A stretch of DNA of 27,960 nucleotides from SUG2458 sp963651465 (GCA_963651465.1 CAVJPS010000001.1:1-27960); one strand, 5' to 3'; positions 15,756-24,442 are shown, counted from the stretch's first letter. Numbers and translations are program-made. Notes: generated by a model from the letters alone, not told the origin.

Positions 15756-15998
15756 ATGTGCTTAAGTAAATTATTTAAAAAGAAACCTAAAAAGGTTATT
15801 AATTCAAAATTTCAAGTCGGTAATTTGGTTAGATTTAGATACCGTAATGAATTAACATTTGGTTATGTGTATGAAATTAAAGAGGACAAAGACGGGAATA
15901 TAATATACGATATTCAAGTCGGTGGCCAATGCCCTTGGTTTGTCTATAATTTAAAAGAGGATGAATTGAATTATTATACTCCTCCAAAAAATTCTTAA
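15756..15998 (+). CDS. Small SH3-like hypothetical protein
   Basis: This 80-residue protein has a basic N-terminus (LFKKKPKK) followed by short beta-strands with the pattern FQVGNLVRFRY, GYVYEIKEDKDGN and IIYDIQVGG, which suggests a small SH3-like barrel. It carries no catalytic motif or signal peptide. AAGGAG precedes ATG 15756 by nine bases, and the glycosyltransferase start lies 18 bases downstream, so the two are probably one operon. I do not recognise a named family. Confidence 0.7.
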   Translation: MCLSKLFKKKPKKVINSKFQVGNLVRFRYRNELTFGYVYEIKEDKDGNIIYDIQVGGQCPWFVYNLKEDELNYYTPPKNS

Positions 15999-16016
15999 TT
16001 GTAAGGAGATATTATT

Positions 16017-17189
16017 ATGAAGATAACTATTGTATGTGATGTATTAGGTGAAGAGAATAACGGTACTTCTATTGCTGCAATGAACTTAATACGTTATTTA
16101 AGAAAACAAAATCATGAAGTAACTTTATTATGTGGAGACGAAGATAAGAAAAACGATCCACATACGTTTGTAGTTCCTAATTTAAACTTAGGATCATTTA
16201 TTAATAACTATATTAAAAAGGTAGGAGTAACACTTGCTAAAGTAGATAAAAAGATAGTAGCTGAGGCTTGTAAAGACGCTGATATTGTTCACATCTTATT
16301 ACCATTCCCATTAGGTATATGTGCATTAAATTATTGTCTTGAACATCATATACCAACAACTTCAAGTTTCCATATGCAAGCTGAAAACTTCACTTACCAT
16401 ATTGGATTGGATAAAGTTAACTGGGTAAATAAACAAGTATATAAAACAATATATAATCTTTGTTATAAAAAAGTTAATGCTATTCATTTTCCAACTGAAT
16501 TTATAAAAACTACTTTTGAACATAATATTAATAAAAAAATTGATTATGGATATGTTATTTCAAACGGTGTTCATAGTTATGTTCAAAAGAAAGATGTTGA
16601 AAAACCACTTGAATATAAAGATAAAATTTTAGTTCTAAGTACAGGTAGATTTGCTCCAGAAAAATCCCAAGATACTTTAATTAAAGCCATTAAATTATCA
16701 AAATACGAAAAAGATATTCAATTAGTTTTAGGTGGAAAAGGTCCTAAAGAAAAGAAATATAAAAAATTAGGTGAACAATTAACTAATAAACCAGTGATGA
16801 AACTTTTTGATCGTCATGAAATAATTGATGCTTTAAATAGTTGTGATTTTTATGTTCACCCAGCTGTTGTTGAACTTGAAGGCATTTCTTGTATTGAAGG
16901 CGTTGTTTGTGGAAAATGTGTCATTGTTTCAGATTCACCAAAATCAGCAACTAAAGGTTTTGCGGTAGATGAAAAATGTATATTTAATAAACGTAATCCT
17001 CAAGACCTAGCAAATAAGATTGACTATTTAATTGAACATCCATTAGAAAAGAAAGAAATAGAAGATAAGTATCTTAATAGCGCAAAAGCATTTGCACTTG
17101 AAGATTGCATGAAGCAAATGGAATTTATGATGTACGATACCTATAAAAAATATTATGGTAGAGAATACGAAAGCAAAAAAGGGAAATAA
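16017..17189 (+). CDS. GT4-family glycosyltransferase
   Basis: The 390-residue protein has the GT-B fold of family GT4. The N-terminal domain opens with KITIVCDVLGEENNGTSIAA, the acceptor-side glycine loop. The C-terminal nucleotide-sugar domain includes LVLSTGRFAPEKSQDTLI (205-222), LGGKGP and the E-x7-E motif E286...E294 in ELEGISCIE. It uses a nucleotide sugar to glycosylate an acceptor. The layout resembles diacylglycerol glucosyltransferases that make membrane glycolipids in Bacillota and Mollicutes, but the acceptor cannot be read from sequence. There is no membrane segment, so it would be cytosolic or peripheral. ATG 16017 follows AAGGAG at 16001-16006. A terminator follows the gene. 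Confidence 0.85.
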   Translation: MKITIVCDVLGEENNGTSIAAMNLIRYLRKQNHEVTLLCGDEDKKNDPHTFVVPNLNLGSFINNYIKKVGVTLAKVDKKIVAEACKDADIVHILLPFPLGICALNYCLEHHIPTTSSFHMQAENFTYHIGLDKVNWVNKQVYKTIYNLCYKKVNAIHFPTEFIKTTFEHNINKKIDYGYVISNGVHSYVQKKDVEKPLEYKDKILVLSTGRFAPEKSQDTLIKAIKLSKYEKDIQLVLGGKGPKEKKYKKLGEQLTNKPVMKLFDRHEIIDALNSCDFYVHPAVVELEGISCIEGVVCGKCVIVSDSPKSATKGFAVDEKCIFNKRNPQDLANKIDYLIEHPLEKKEIEDKYLNSAKAFALEDCMKQMEFMMYDTYKKYYGREYESKKGK

Positions 17190-17199
17190 TTAATTACCT

Positions 17200-17235
17200 A
17201 ACCTCTTAACGTAAATGATATGTTAAGAGGTTTTT
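17200..17235 (+). terminator. Terminator after the glycosyltransferase gene
   Basis: A perfect 11-bp stem (AACCTCTTAAC at 17200-17210, GTTAAGAGGTT at 17222-17232) encloses an 11-base loop and ends in a T run to 17235. The promoter of the next gene begins within or just after it. Confidence 0.85.
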
Positions 17236-17239
17236 AATA

Positions 17240-17248
17240 TGTTAAAAT
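17240..17248 (+). promoter_or_regulatory. Extended -10 promoter of the glycyl radical enzyme unit
   Basis: TGT-TAAAAT has its hexamer at 17243-17248. The ATG at 17270 would be about 15 bases from the transcription start. The -35 position falls on the terminator's 3' arm, so the two signals overlap. Confidence 0.55.
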
Positions 17249-17269
17249 AAAAATTGGAGATGAAAAGTT

Positions 17270-18811
17270 ATGACAGAAGCAGAAAAGACATTTTTAGAAA
17301 AAAATAAAGTAGATGAAGAAACAATTTATAATACGTTAACATCAAAAAAAAGAACGTATGAACAAAAAGTATTAGATTTAGCACATTGTGCTGAAAATAT
17401 GCTTAATGTTTTAGATATTCCTTCAAATACACTTCATTATTTTTCAACAGGTGCAATTAATGATTTATTTGAAGGACACGCTCCATATCGCCCTCGTTAT
17501 GTAATGGTTGATTATGAAAAATTTTTAAAACAAGGTTCTAAGTTTTTAAGAATAGAAAAGCCTAATACTTTAGATGAAGCTATTTTTGCTTTAATGACTT
17601 TATATCATCACGTACCATCAATAACTAATTTTCCTGTATATCTAGGAAATTTAGATTATTTATTAGACCCATTTATTAAGGATTTAAGTGATGATGAAGT
17701 TAAAAATAAATTAACTATGTTTTTAAATTTCTTAGATCGAACAATTGATGATTCTTTTTGTCACGCTAATATTGGCCCAAAAGAAACTCGCTGTGGACGT
17801 TTGCTTTTAGAAGTAGAAGAAAAACTTCAAAATACAGTTCCTAATTTAACTATTAAATATAATAAAGATGAAACAAGTGATGAATTCATGAAACTTGCTA
17901 TTATGACTTCTTTAAAGTGTTCTAATCCTGCGCTCTGTAACGATATGATTAATAAAACTTATTATGATGGAAATTATGGTATTTCATCATGTTACAATAT
18001 TTTACCTATTAATGGTGGTAGCTATACCTTAACTAGACTTACATTAACTAAACTTGCAGAAGAAACTAACGATATAAATAAATTCTTAAATGAAATATTA
18101 CCAGAATGCTTAAAATGTATTGCAGATTACGAAAATGAAAGAATTAAATTCTTAGTTGAAAAATCCGGATATTTTGAATCTTCATTCTTAGTTGAAGAAG
18201 GTTTAATTGATAAGAATCGTTTTGTACCGATGTTTGGAATAACTGGTTTAGCAGAGTGTGTTAATACTTTATTAAAAGATAAAGGATTAAAATATGGAAC
18301 TGATAAAGAAGCAGATGATTTAGGTGTTACGATTATGAATAAAATTGAAGAAGTAGTATCTTCTTTTAAAGCAGTATACACTCCATTAACAAATTATCAT
18401 TTTATGTTACACGCTCAAGTTGGCTTAGATAGTGATAAAGGAATTACTTCTGGAGTTAGAATTCCAGTAGGTGATGAACCAGAATCATTTGCAAATCATT
18501 TAAAACATAGTGCACGTTATCATAAATATTTCCCAGCTGGTGTTGGTGATATTTTCCCTATTGCAAGTAATGTTGTTCAAAATCCTGATGCATTATTAGA
18601 TGTTGTTAAAGGAGCTTTTAATATTGGTGTTCATTATATGTCTTTCTATAGTGACGACACTGATTTAGTGCGTATTACAGGATATCTTGTTAAACGTTCT
18701 GAAATGGAAAAGTATTTTAACGATAAAGCTGTTATTAAACAAACAACAGCTTTAGGTGCTGAAAATTATAAGATTAATAATCTTTCAAAAAGAAAGGTAA
18801 GAATGATCTAA
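17270..18811 (+). CDS. yjjI: YjjI-type glycyl radical enzyme
   Basis: The 513-residue protein fits the YjjI (DUF3029) branch of glycyl radical enzymes, which are about this length and shorter than pyruvate formate-lyases. Near the C-terminus VRITGYLV carries the probable radical site G471 in an R-x-T-G-Y context. The likely thiyl residue is C241 in GISSCYNILPINGG (237-250). Other cysteines cluster around 217-223. The gene for the matching activase follows with a one-base stop/start overlap, which strongly supports the assignment. The reaction of YjjI is not established to my knowledge, so no substrate is given. Glycyl radical enzymes are cleaved by oxygen, pointing to anaerobic life. The start follows TTGGAGATGA; ATG 17270 has GGAG ten bases upstream. 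Confidence 0.88.
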   Translation: MTEAEKTFLEKNKVDEETIYNTLTSKKRTYEQKVLDLAHCAENMLNVLDIPSNTLHYFSTGAINDLFEGHAPYRPRYVMVDYEKFLKQGSKFLRIEKPNTLDEAIFALMTLYHHVPSITNFPVYLGNLDYLLDPFIKDLSDDEVKNKLTMFLNFLDRTIDDSFCHANIGPKETRCGRLLLEVEEKLQNTVPNLTIKYNKDETSDEFMKLAIMTSLKCSNPALCNDMINKTYYDGNYGISSCYNILPINGGSYTLTRLTLTKLAEETNDINKFLNEILPECLKCIADYENERIKFLVEKSGYFESSFLVEEGLIDKNRFVPMFGITGLAECVNTLLKDKGLKYGTDKEADDLGVTIMNKIEEVVSSFKAVYTPLTNYHFMLHAQVGLDSDKGITSGVRIPVGDEPESFANHLKHSARYHKYFPAGVGDIFPIASNVVQNPDALLDVVKGAFNIGVHYMSFYSDDTDLVRITGYLVKRSEMEKYFNDKAVIKQTTALGAENYKINNLSKRKVRMI

Positions 18812-19647
18812 TGAAAACGCCTATTAATAAAATTATTGATTTTTCAACTGTTGATGGACCCGGATGTCGTACTGCTATATTTGTTCAAGGATGTAATATT
18901 CATTGCCTATATTGTCATAATCCTGAAACTCAAAATATTTGTATTAATTGTGGTAAATGTGTTGATGAGTGCCCGTCAAAAGCTTTAAGTTTTAATGAAT
19001 ATAATAAAGTAGTTTGGGACAATAATAAATGTATTAATTGCGATAATTGTATTAAAACATGTAAACATAATTCTTCGCCTAAGATTTTATATCTTGATTC
19101 GATTGAGGTATTTAATAAAGTAAAAAACAATCTTCCTTTTATAAGAGGAATAACTGTTAGTGGGGGAGAATGTTCTTTATATCCTGACTTTTTAGAAGAA
19201 TTATTTAAGCTTGCAAAAGCAAATAATTTAAGTACTTTATTAGATTCTAACGGAATGGTTTTATTTGAAAATTTACCTTCATTAATGGATGTTACTGATG
19301 GGGTAATGTTAGATATTAAATCATGGGCAGAAAATACATATAAAAATCTTACTGGTTTTAGTAATAAAAATGTTAAACAAAACCTTATGTATTTAACTAA
19401 AAATAATAAGTTAGAAGAAATAAGAATTGTATATGTTCCTGAACTAGTTGACGCCAAAAAATGTTTAGAGGGAATTAAAGAAATTATTGGTGAAAAAATC
19501 AAAACAACTCTTATTAAATTAATATGTTTTAGAAATAATGGAGTCCGTTCTTCTTTATCAAATCGTCTAAATGTTACAAAAGAAGAAATAGAAGAAATAT
19601 ATCAATACGCTTTAAGTCTTGGGTATAAAAATCTTACTATTCTTTAA
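18811..19647 (+). CDS. yjjW: YjjW-type glycyl radical activating enzyme (radical SAM)
   Basis: The 278-residue radical SAM enzyme should install the glycyl radical on the YjjI-type partner. It has the family opening FSTVDGPGCRTAIFVQGC, then the radical SAM cysteines C28, C32 and C35 (CNIHCLYC). An inserted ferredoxin domain carries two [4Fe-4S] motifs (C44/47/50/54 and C74/77/80/84). SGGE (117-120) is the SAM-binding motif, and LDSNG and MLDIKSW lie further on. Length and the two-cluster insert agree with YjjW. ATG 18811 shares its first base with the stop of yjjI (TAATG), with AGAAAGG upstream, so translation is coupled. Confidence 0.9.
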   Translation: MKTPINKIIDFSTVDGPGCRTAIFVQGCNIHCLYCHNPETQNICINCGKCVDECPSKALSFNEYNKVVWDNNKCINCDNCIKTCKHNSSPKILYLDSIEVFNKVKNNLPFIRGITVSGGECSLYPDFLEELFKLAKANNLSTLLDSNGMVLFENLPSLMDVTDGVMLDIKSWAENTYKNLTGFSNKNVKQNLMYLTKNNKLEEIRIVYVPELVDAKKCLEGIKEIIGEKIKTTLIKLICFRNNGVRSSLSNRLNVTKEEIEEIYQYALSLGYKNLTIL

Positions 19648-19695
19648 TATATTTATTAGTTAAACATATTTAAATTTTTAAACACTATATAACGT

Positions 19696-19744
19696 AAAAT
19701 AGCGGGGATATGTTAATAAAAACGGACACATCCTTGCTATTTTT
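19696..19744 (+). terminator. Long-stem terminator after yjjW
   Basis: AAAATAGC (19696-19703) pairs with GCTATTTT (19736-19743). The stem continues with GGGGATATGT against ACACATCCTT through G-T pairs and one mismatch, giving about 18 positions around a 12-base loop. It ends in TTTTT. It closes the yjjI-yjjW unit. Confidence 0.75.
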
Positions 19745-19984
19745 AATTGCTTATGCGGCAAATGTAATTAAAAAATATTAATTATGTATTCCGATTACAT
19801 TAATGGTGTTTAATTTAATATTTCAAAATAACAATAATAAAAAAATAATCTTAAATGAAATTGATAGATAATTTATTTACTATAACTTTTAAATTAAATA
19901 TCGTTTTACTTTAAAAGAATTTTTAAGATTAATAATTTGTATTTTATAACAATAATTTTTTATAATTAAAAAGAGGATAGATAC
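19745..19984 (+). promoter_or_regulatory. AT-rich leader region before the FecCD-type operon
   Basis: This gene-free stretch is extremely AT-rich. One inverted repeat stands out: AATGTAAT (19761-19768) and ATTACATT (19794-19801), 25 bases apart. A TATAAC (19945-19950) could be a -10 box; the TATAAT at 19961-19966 is too close to the AAGAGG ribosome binding site at 19971-19976. No cobalamin riboswitch or clear Fur box is seen. Little else can be supported. Confidence 0.35.
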
Positions 19985-21067
19985 ATGGATATTCAAACAG
20001 TAAATATTAAAAAGAAATATCTAACTAAAAAGCATGAAAAAATTATCTTTCTTTCTTGCCTTTTAGTTGCGTTAATTTTTATGTTTTTTGTTTGTTTATT
20101 TGTAGGCTCATCCAATATGTCAATTAAAGATTGTTTTCTTGCTTTAGCTAACAAGAGTAGTAACGCAAATAATCGTATTATGTGGAACATTAGACTTCCT
20201 CGTGTCCTTGCTGCTATGATTGCTGGAGCAGGCTTATCTATAGCAGGATTAATTATGCAAACAACATTAGGTAACCCAATGGCATCCCCATCGGTTCTTG
20301 GTGTTTCTAACGCAGCTGTATTTGGTGCTAACTTATCGATTATAGTTTTTGCTGGTGGTTTCTTAAGTACTGGTAATAATATTAAAAATTATCTTGACGG
20401 TACTAATCCTTTTGAAACTTCAGTTATCGCTTTGATATTTTCAATAATTTCAATTTTTATAATCTTAGCTTTATGTAAGTTACAATCGTTTAGCCCAAAT
20501 GCTGTTGTTCTTGCTGGGATTGGTATCGGGGCTATTTGGACAGCTGGTACAACATTATTACAATTCTTTGCAACTGACGTTGGTTTATCAGCTGCAGTTG
20601 TTTGGAACTTTGGTGATTTAGGTAGAGCAACTTATACAACAGATCTTATTATGGGTATTGTTGTTCTTGTAGGATTTATATTTTTTATTGTCTGTAGCTG
20701 GAAATATAATGCATTATTAACTGGTGATAATGTTGCAAAGAGTTTAGGTATAAATACTGATATAATTCGTTTCTTATCGTTATTTATTGCATCTCTTATA
20801 ACAGCAGTATGTGTTTCATTTTTAGGTATTATAGGATTTGTGGGAATCATTTGTCCTCATATTATGAAACGAATATTAGGAAACGATCATCGTTTCTTAA
20901 TACCTGCATCATTATTATCAGGTAGTTTATTGTTATTATTTTCTGATACATTATCAAGAAGTATTGGAAATGGTACAGCGTTGCCAGTTGGAGCTATTAC
21001 ATCTTTACTTGGTGCTCCATTCTTCCTTTATTTAATTTTTGCACGAAAGGAGAATGAAAGATGCTAG
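19985..21067 (+). CDS. FecCD/BtuC-type ABC permease
   Basis: This 360-residue, multi-spanning membrane protein belongs to the FecCD family of permeases for siderophores, haem or corrinoids. The signature stretch RLPRVLAAMIAGAGLSIAGL with GNPMASPSVLGVSNAA (about 72-110) is clear, and later segments include ALCKLQSFSPNAVVLAGIGIG and GFVGIICPHIMKRILGNDHR, the latter near the ATPase contact. About ten hydrophobic segments fit the family. ATG 19985 follows AAGAGG. The gene overlaps the ATPase gene by seven bases. The solute cannot be told from sequence. Confidence 0.9.
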   Translation: MDIQTVNIKKKYLTKKHEKIIFLSCLLVALIFMFFVCLFVGSSNMSIKDCFLALANKSSNANNRIMWNIRLPRVLAAMIAGAGLSIAGLIMQTTLGNPMASPSVLGVSNAAVFGANLSIIVFAGGFLSTGNNIKNYLDGTNPFETSVIALIFSIISIFIILALCKLQSFSPNAVVLAGIGIGAIWTAGTTLLQFFATDVGLSAAVVWNFGDLGRATYTTDLIMGIVVLVGFIFFIVCSWKYNALLTGDNVAKSLGINTDIIRFLSLFIASLITAVCVSFLGIIGFVGIICPHIMKRILGNDHRFLIPASLLSGSLLLLFSDTLSRSIGNGTALPVGAITSLLGAPFFLYLIFARKENERC

Positions 21068-21840
21068 TAGTAAATGATATTAAATTTCGTTATAAAAAGA
21101 AAAGTCCTTTAATATTAGAAGGAGTTTCATTCTCATTAGATAAAGGACAAGTTGGAATTGTATTAGGTAAAAATGGTTCTGGTAAATCTACATTATTTAA
21201 AGTTTTATTAGGTATTGTAAAAAACGAAGAAGGTCAAATGAATTTAAACGAATTTGATTTATCTTTATTTAATAGAAAAGAAAAAGCAAAAAAGATTGCG
21301 TATGTTCCTCAAGATATTTCTTTTGGAGCATTAACCGTTTATGATTCAATCTTAATGGGAAGAATTGCTTATTTTGGTTTTAACCCTAGTAGCAACGATT
21401 ACGATATGGTGGATAAAATTATTCACGAAATGAAGCTAGAATCGTTAGCAATGAGAAACGTTAACGAATTATCTGGTGGAGAAAGACAAAAAGTAGCAAT
21501 TGCTAGAGCTTTAGTTCAAGAACCTGAATTATTAATATTTGATGAACCTACTGGTAATCTTGATATAGGTAACGAATCTTTAATTCTTGAAGAAGCTAGA
21601 AAAATATGTCACGATCGTAACATCATGATTTTAATGGCAATACATGATATACAAACTGCATTGGAATATGGAAATAAATTCTTTTTCATGAAAAAAGGGC
21701 GTATGATATATTCTTGTGATATTAAAGATATTACTGAAGATATTATTAATGAAACTTTTGATGTTAATATATCTTTACATGACTTAAATGGTCATAAAGT
21801 TTTAATTAAGAAGGAGAAAGCAAAAAATGAAAAAAAATAA
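21061..21840 (+). CDS. FecE/BtuD-type ABC transporter ATPase
   Basis: The 259-residue ATPase has Walker A GKNGSGKST (36-44), a Q-loop at Q84 (YVPQDISFG), the signature LSGGE (137-141), Walker B LLIFDEP (157-163) and the switch His in MAIHD (H195). It powers the FecCD-type permease encoded just before it. ATG 21061 has GGAG upstream inside the end of the permease gene, and the gene's end overlaps the next start by 14 bases, so the three transporter genes are translationally coupled. Confidence 0.93.
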   Translation: MLVVNDIKFRYKKKSPLILEGVSFSLDKGQVGIVLGKNGSGKSTLFKVLLGIVKNEEGQMNLNEFDLSLFNRKEKAKKIAYVPQDISFGALTVYDSILMGRIAYFGFNPSSNDYDMVDKIIHEMKLESLAMRNVNELSGGERQKVAIARALVQEPELLIFDEPTGNLDIGNESLILEEARKICHDRNIMILMAIHDIQTALEYGNKFFFMKKGRMIYSCDIKDITEDIINETFDVNISLHDLNGHKVLIKKEKAKNEKK

Positions 21841-22972
21841 TAATTTAATTATGATTAGTATGTTATTGATTGGTGGACTTACTTCATGTGGTCCAAATAA
21901 TGACTTATCTGGTTCAGTAACAATTACTGATATGTTAGGAAGAGAAGTTGCAGTTAATCCGGGTACTTACAACAAAATTTGTTGTATTGGTGCTGGCGCT
22001 TTAAGACTTTATACATACGTTGGTGATGTTTCACTTTTAGGTGGGGTTGAAGATATAGATAATTACACATTAGAATCTCGTCCTAAAATGTTTGACCAAG
22101 CAGCTAGACCATATTTCTTAGCTCATAAAGAAGTATTTAAAGATTTACCTTCGTGTGGTGTTGGTGGACCTAATAATCAATTTGCAGAAGCTGAAAAGAT
22201 TTTAGCTTGTGATGCTGATTTAGTTATTTCAGAATACGAAGATGCAACCAAAGCAAATGCATTACAAGAACAATTGGGTGTTCCAGTTATTACTGTTAGT
22301 TATGGCTCTAAAGGTGTATTTGACACTCGTTTTGCAAGTAGTATTAATTTACTTGGTGAAGTTTTAAATAAAAAAGAAAAAGCAACAACTTTAAATACTT
22401 ATATTGAAACAAATAAAAATGAAATTAAAAACTTAGTATCTACAAGTACAGTTGCATCTAAATCTACATATATTTGTGGGCTTGGTAACTGGGGTACTAC
22501 AAATCATTTACAAACCGCACAAAACTATGAGTCATTTAATATTGCAGGAGTTACCAATGTTGTTACTGGTTTAGCAAAAGATGGAGTACAAGCTATTGAA
22601 GAAGAAAAATTTGTTTCTTTAGGTAATTCGATGGATGTTATGTTTATGGATGCTGCAGCAATTAAAAATATTAAACCATTATATCAAGCTGATAATACGT
22701 TATTTGATACATGTAAAGCTTGGCAAGATGGAGAGGTATATTTAGAAATGCCATACAATGTTTATTACACTAATGCTGAAATCGCATTAGCAAACACTTG
22801 GTATTATGCAAGTGTTCTTCATAGTGATGTATTTGAAAATTTTGATATTACAACTAAGTTAAATGAGATTACAAATGTTTTCTTAGGAAAAGAATTAGCT
22901 GCTGAGATTTATGCTTGTGGTACTAGTTATGGTGGCTATCAAAAAATTAATACTAGTACTTTCTTTAATTAA
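21827..22972 (+). CDS. FecB/BtuF-type metal or cofactor binding lipoprotein
   Basis: This 381-residue product carries a lipoprotein signal with lipobox LTSC (C21). The mature part is a cluster-A-type periplasmic-binding fold: GSVTITDMLGREVAVNPGTY at the N-terminus, a first lobe with a CCIGAGALRL loop, a long linking helix (about 170-210) and a second lobe ending in MPYNVYYTNAEIALANTWYY. Proteins of this pattern serve iron-chelate, haem or corrinoid uptake. Several cysteines (CCIG, PSCGVGG, LACDAD, ICGLG) are present beyond the lipid anchor. AAGGAG precedes ATG 21827. It is the third gene of the uptake operon. The ligand is not determinable here. Confidence 0.88.
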   Translation: MKKNNNLIMISMLLIGGLTSCGPNNDLSGSVTITDMLGREVAVNPGTYNKICCIGAGALRLYTYVGDVSLLGGVEDIDNYTLESRPKMFDQAARPYFLAHKEVFKDLPSCGVGGPNNQFAEAEKILACDADLVISEYEDATKANALQEQLGVPVITVSYGSKGVFDTRFASSINLLGEVLNKKEKATTLNTYIETNKNEIKNLVSTSTVASKSTYICGLGNWGTTNHLQTAQNYESFNIAGVTNVVTGLAKDGVQAIEEEKFVSLGNSMDVMFMDAAAIKNIKPLYQADNTLFDTCKAWQDGEVYLEMPYNVYYTNAEIALANTWYYASVLHSDVFENFDITTKLNEITNVFLGKELAAEIYACGTSYGGYQKINTSTFFN

Positions 22973-22975
22973 TTT

Positions 22976-23557
22976 ATGAATAAAGTAGAAGAATTTTTTG
23001 ATAAGGTAGCTCCAACATGGGACGAAGCTCAAAATTGTCCTAAAGAAAAGATTACTCATTTACTAGATCAAATTAATATCAAAAAAGGTGATAAGATTTT
23101 AGATGTTGCATGCGGTACTGGAATAATCACTAATTTATTGTATGAATACTCAAAAGAAAAAGTATTAGGTATTGATATTTCAAATGAGATGATTAGACGT
23201 GCTAATGAAAAATACAAAGATAACTCTAATGTTTCTTTTAGGCATATTGATTTATATGACTTAGAGGAAGAGAATCAATTTGACATTGCAGTTATTTATA
23301 ATGCTTATCCACATTTTGTTGACCAAAAAAAGTTAGTTAATAAATTGGTGTCGATTTTATCACCAGAAGGAAAATTTGTAATTGCTCACTCTTTATCTCG
23401 TAAGCAATTAGATTATCATCATCGTTTTTTAACAGATGAATTATCACGTTCGTTAAAAGAAGTTAACGAAGAAGCAAATCTTTTTAAAGAATATTTTAAT
23501 ATTGAAGTAGCTAAAGAAGACGATAATTCATATTTAATAATAGGAGTTCGTAAATAA
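22976..23557 (+). CDS. Class I SAM-dependent methyltransferase
   Basis: The 193-residue protein has the Rossmann methyltransferase fold: motif I ILDVACGTG (41-49), the acidic loop VLGIDISNEM and a later FDIAVIYNAYPHF stretch. The N-terminus VEEFFDKVAPTWDE is typical of small Bacillota methyltransferases. It starts three bases after the binding-lipoprotein stop and has no recognisable ribosome binding site, so it may depend on coupled reinitiation. Its place directly behind a FecCD-type uptake system suggests that it acts on the imported chelate or cofactor, an inference from context only. Confidence 0.85.
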   Translation: MNKVEEFFDKVAPTWDEAQNCPKEKITHLLDQINIKKGDKILDVACGTGIITNLLYEYSKEKVLGIDISNEMIRRANEKYKDNSNVSFRHIDLYDLEEENQFDIAVIYNAYPHFVDQKKLVNKLVSILSPEGKFVIAHSLSRKQLDYHHRFLTDELSRSLKEVNEEANLFKEYFNIEVAKEDDNSYLIIGVRK

Positions 23558-23558
23558 T

Positions 23559-23750
23559 ATGTTATTACCAAAAGATCCAGCAATTTTAATATCAGTTGTT
23601 AATACTAAACTAAGAGATTTTTATAAATCACTAGATGATTTGTGTGATGACTTAGATGAAGAAAAAGATGAAATTGTAAATATTCTTTCAAACGCAGGTT
23701 ATTATTACGATAAAGATTTAAATCAATTTAAAGTGAAAAGTAGTGATTAA
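23559..23750 (+). CDS. DUF4250 family protein
   Basis: This 63-residue protein matches the small DUF4250 family of Bacillota: opening LPKDPAILISVVNTKLRDFY, then SLDDLCDDLDEEKDEIVNIL and a closing YYYDKDLNQF. The function is unknown. A TAAT-AATATG junction places ATG 23559 one base after the methyltransferase stop, with AATAGGAG upstream inside that gene. The stop overlaps the GTG start of the next gene. Confidence 0.85.
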   Translation: MLLPKDPAILISVVNTKLRDFYKSLDDLCDDLDEEKDEIVNILSNAGYYYDKDLNQFKVKSSD

Positions 23751-24366
23751 AGTGAATAAAGAAAATGTAAATAAAATATTAAATGAATTAGGTAATGTAA
23801 AACTTGTTGTTGCAAGTAAATATGTTGCAGCAAGTGATATCAAAGACTTTGTAGAACTTGGTATTACTAATTTTGGTGAAAATCGGGTTGATGCTTTTTT
23901 AAGTAAATATGATGAATTAAAAGATTTAAATTTAAATTGGCATTTCATTGGACATTTACAAACTAATAAGGCAAAACTTGTCTTAAATAAAATTAATTTT
24001 TTGCATTCTCTTGATTCATTAAAACTTGCATCAATAATTGAACAATATCGCAAAGAAACATTAGATTGTTATGTTGAAGTTCATATGACTTCATCTCTTA
24101 CTAAAGATGGTGTATCTAAAAATGATTTACCTAATTTTCTTGAAGAACTTAAAAAGTATCCCAAAGTCCACGTTATTGGATTAATGGCAATGACCGATAA
24201 AGATATGAATGATGAACAAAAATTAACGTTATTTCAAGAAGTAAAAGAATTAGGATTAAAATATAATTTACATCAATATTCAATGGGTATGAGTGAAGAT
24301 TATAAATTAGCTTTAAAAGCTGGTACAACTTGTGTTCGTTTAGGACGCATTGTTTGTGAAGATTAG
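23743..24366 (+). CDS. yggS: YggS/PROSC-type PLP homeostasis protein
   Basis: The 207-residue protein is a PLP-binding single-domain TIM-barrel of the YggS/YBL036C family, which keeps the free vitamin B6 pool in balance. The PLP lysine is K26 in LVVASKYV, and the family motifs NFGENRVD, WHFIGHLQTNKAK and, near the C-terminus, SMGMSEDYKLALKAGTTCVRLGR are all present. The N-terminus is short. I kept GTG 23743, which overlaps the DUF4250 stop; GTG 23752 is possible. Neither has a strong ribosome binding site, so the start is less certain than the identity. Confidence 0.9.
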   Translation: MIKVNKENVNKILNELGNVKLVVASKYVAASDIKDFVELGITNFGENRVDAFLSKYDELKDLNLNWHFIGHLQTNKAKLVLNKINFLHSLDSLKLASIIEQYRKETLDCYVEVHMTSSLTKDGVSKNDLPNFLEELKKYPKVHVIGLMAMTDKDMNDEQKLTLFQEVKELGLKYNLHQYSMGMSEDYKLALKAGTTCVRLGRIVCED

Positions 24367-24369
24367 TTT

Positions 24370-24402
24370 AAATTGCTATCTCTATGTGAGGTAGCAATTT
24401 TT
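24370..24402 (+). terminator. Terminator of the uptake-yggS operon
   Basis: A 13-position stem (24370-24382 with 24388-24400, one T-G pair) with a TATGT loop ends in a T run. It closes the six-gene unit that starts at 19985. Confidence 0.85.
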
Positions 24403-24433
24403 ATTACTTATCTAATATATAATTTAATAAGTA

Positions 24434-24442
24434 TGTTAAAAT
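24434..24442 (+). promoter_or_regulatory. Extended -10 promoter of the ATP-grasp gene
   Basis: TGT-TAAAAT has its hexamer at 24437-24442, 32 bases before ATG 24474. The -35 region is weak. Confidence 0.55.

Noticed and set aside
18930..19502. 190-codon open frame opposite yjjW
   Set aside because: It lies wholly antisense to a clear radical SAM gene and has no recognisable domain.
19861..19895. Fur-like box (TTGATAGATAATTTA) before the uptake operon
   Set aside because: Only half of the 7-1-7 consensus matches and the sequence is too AT-rich to tell it from background.
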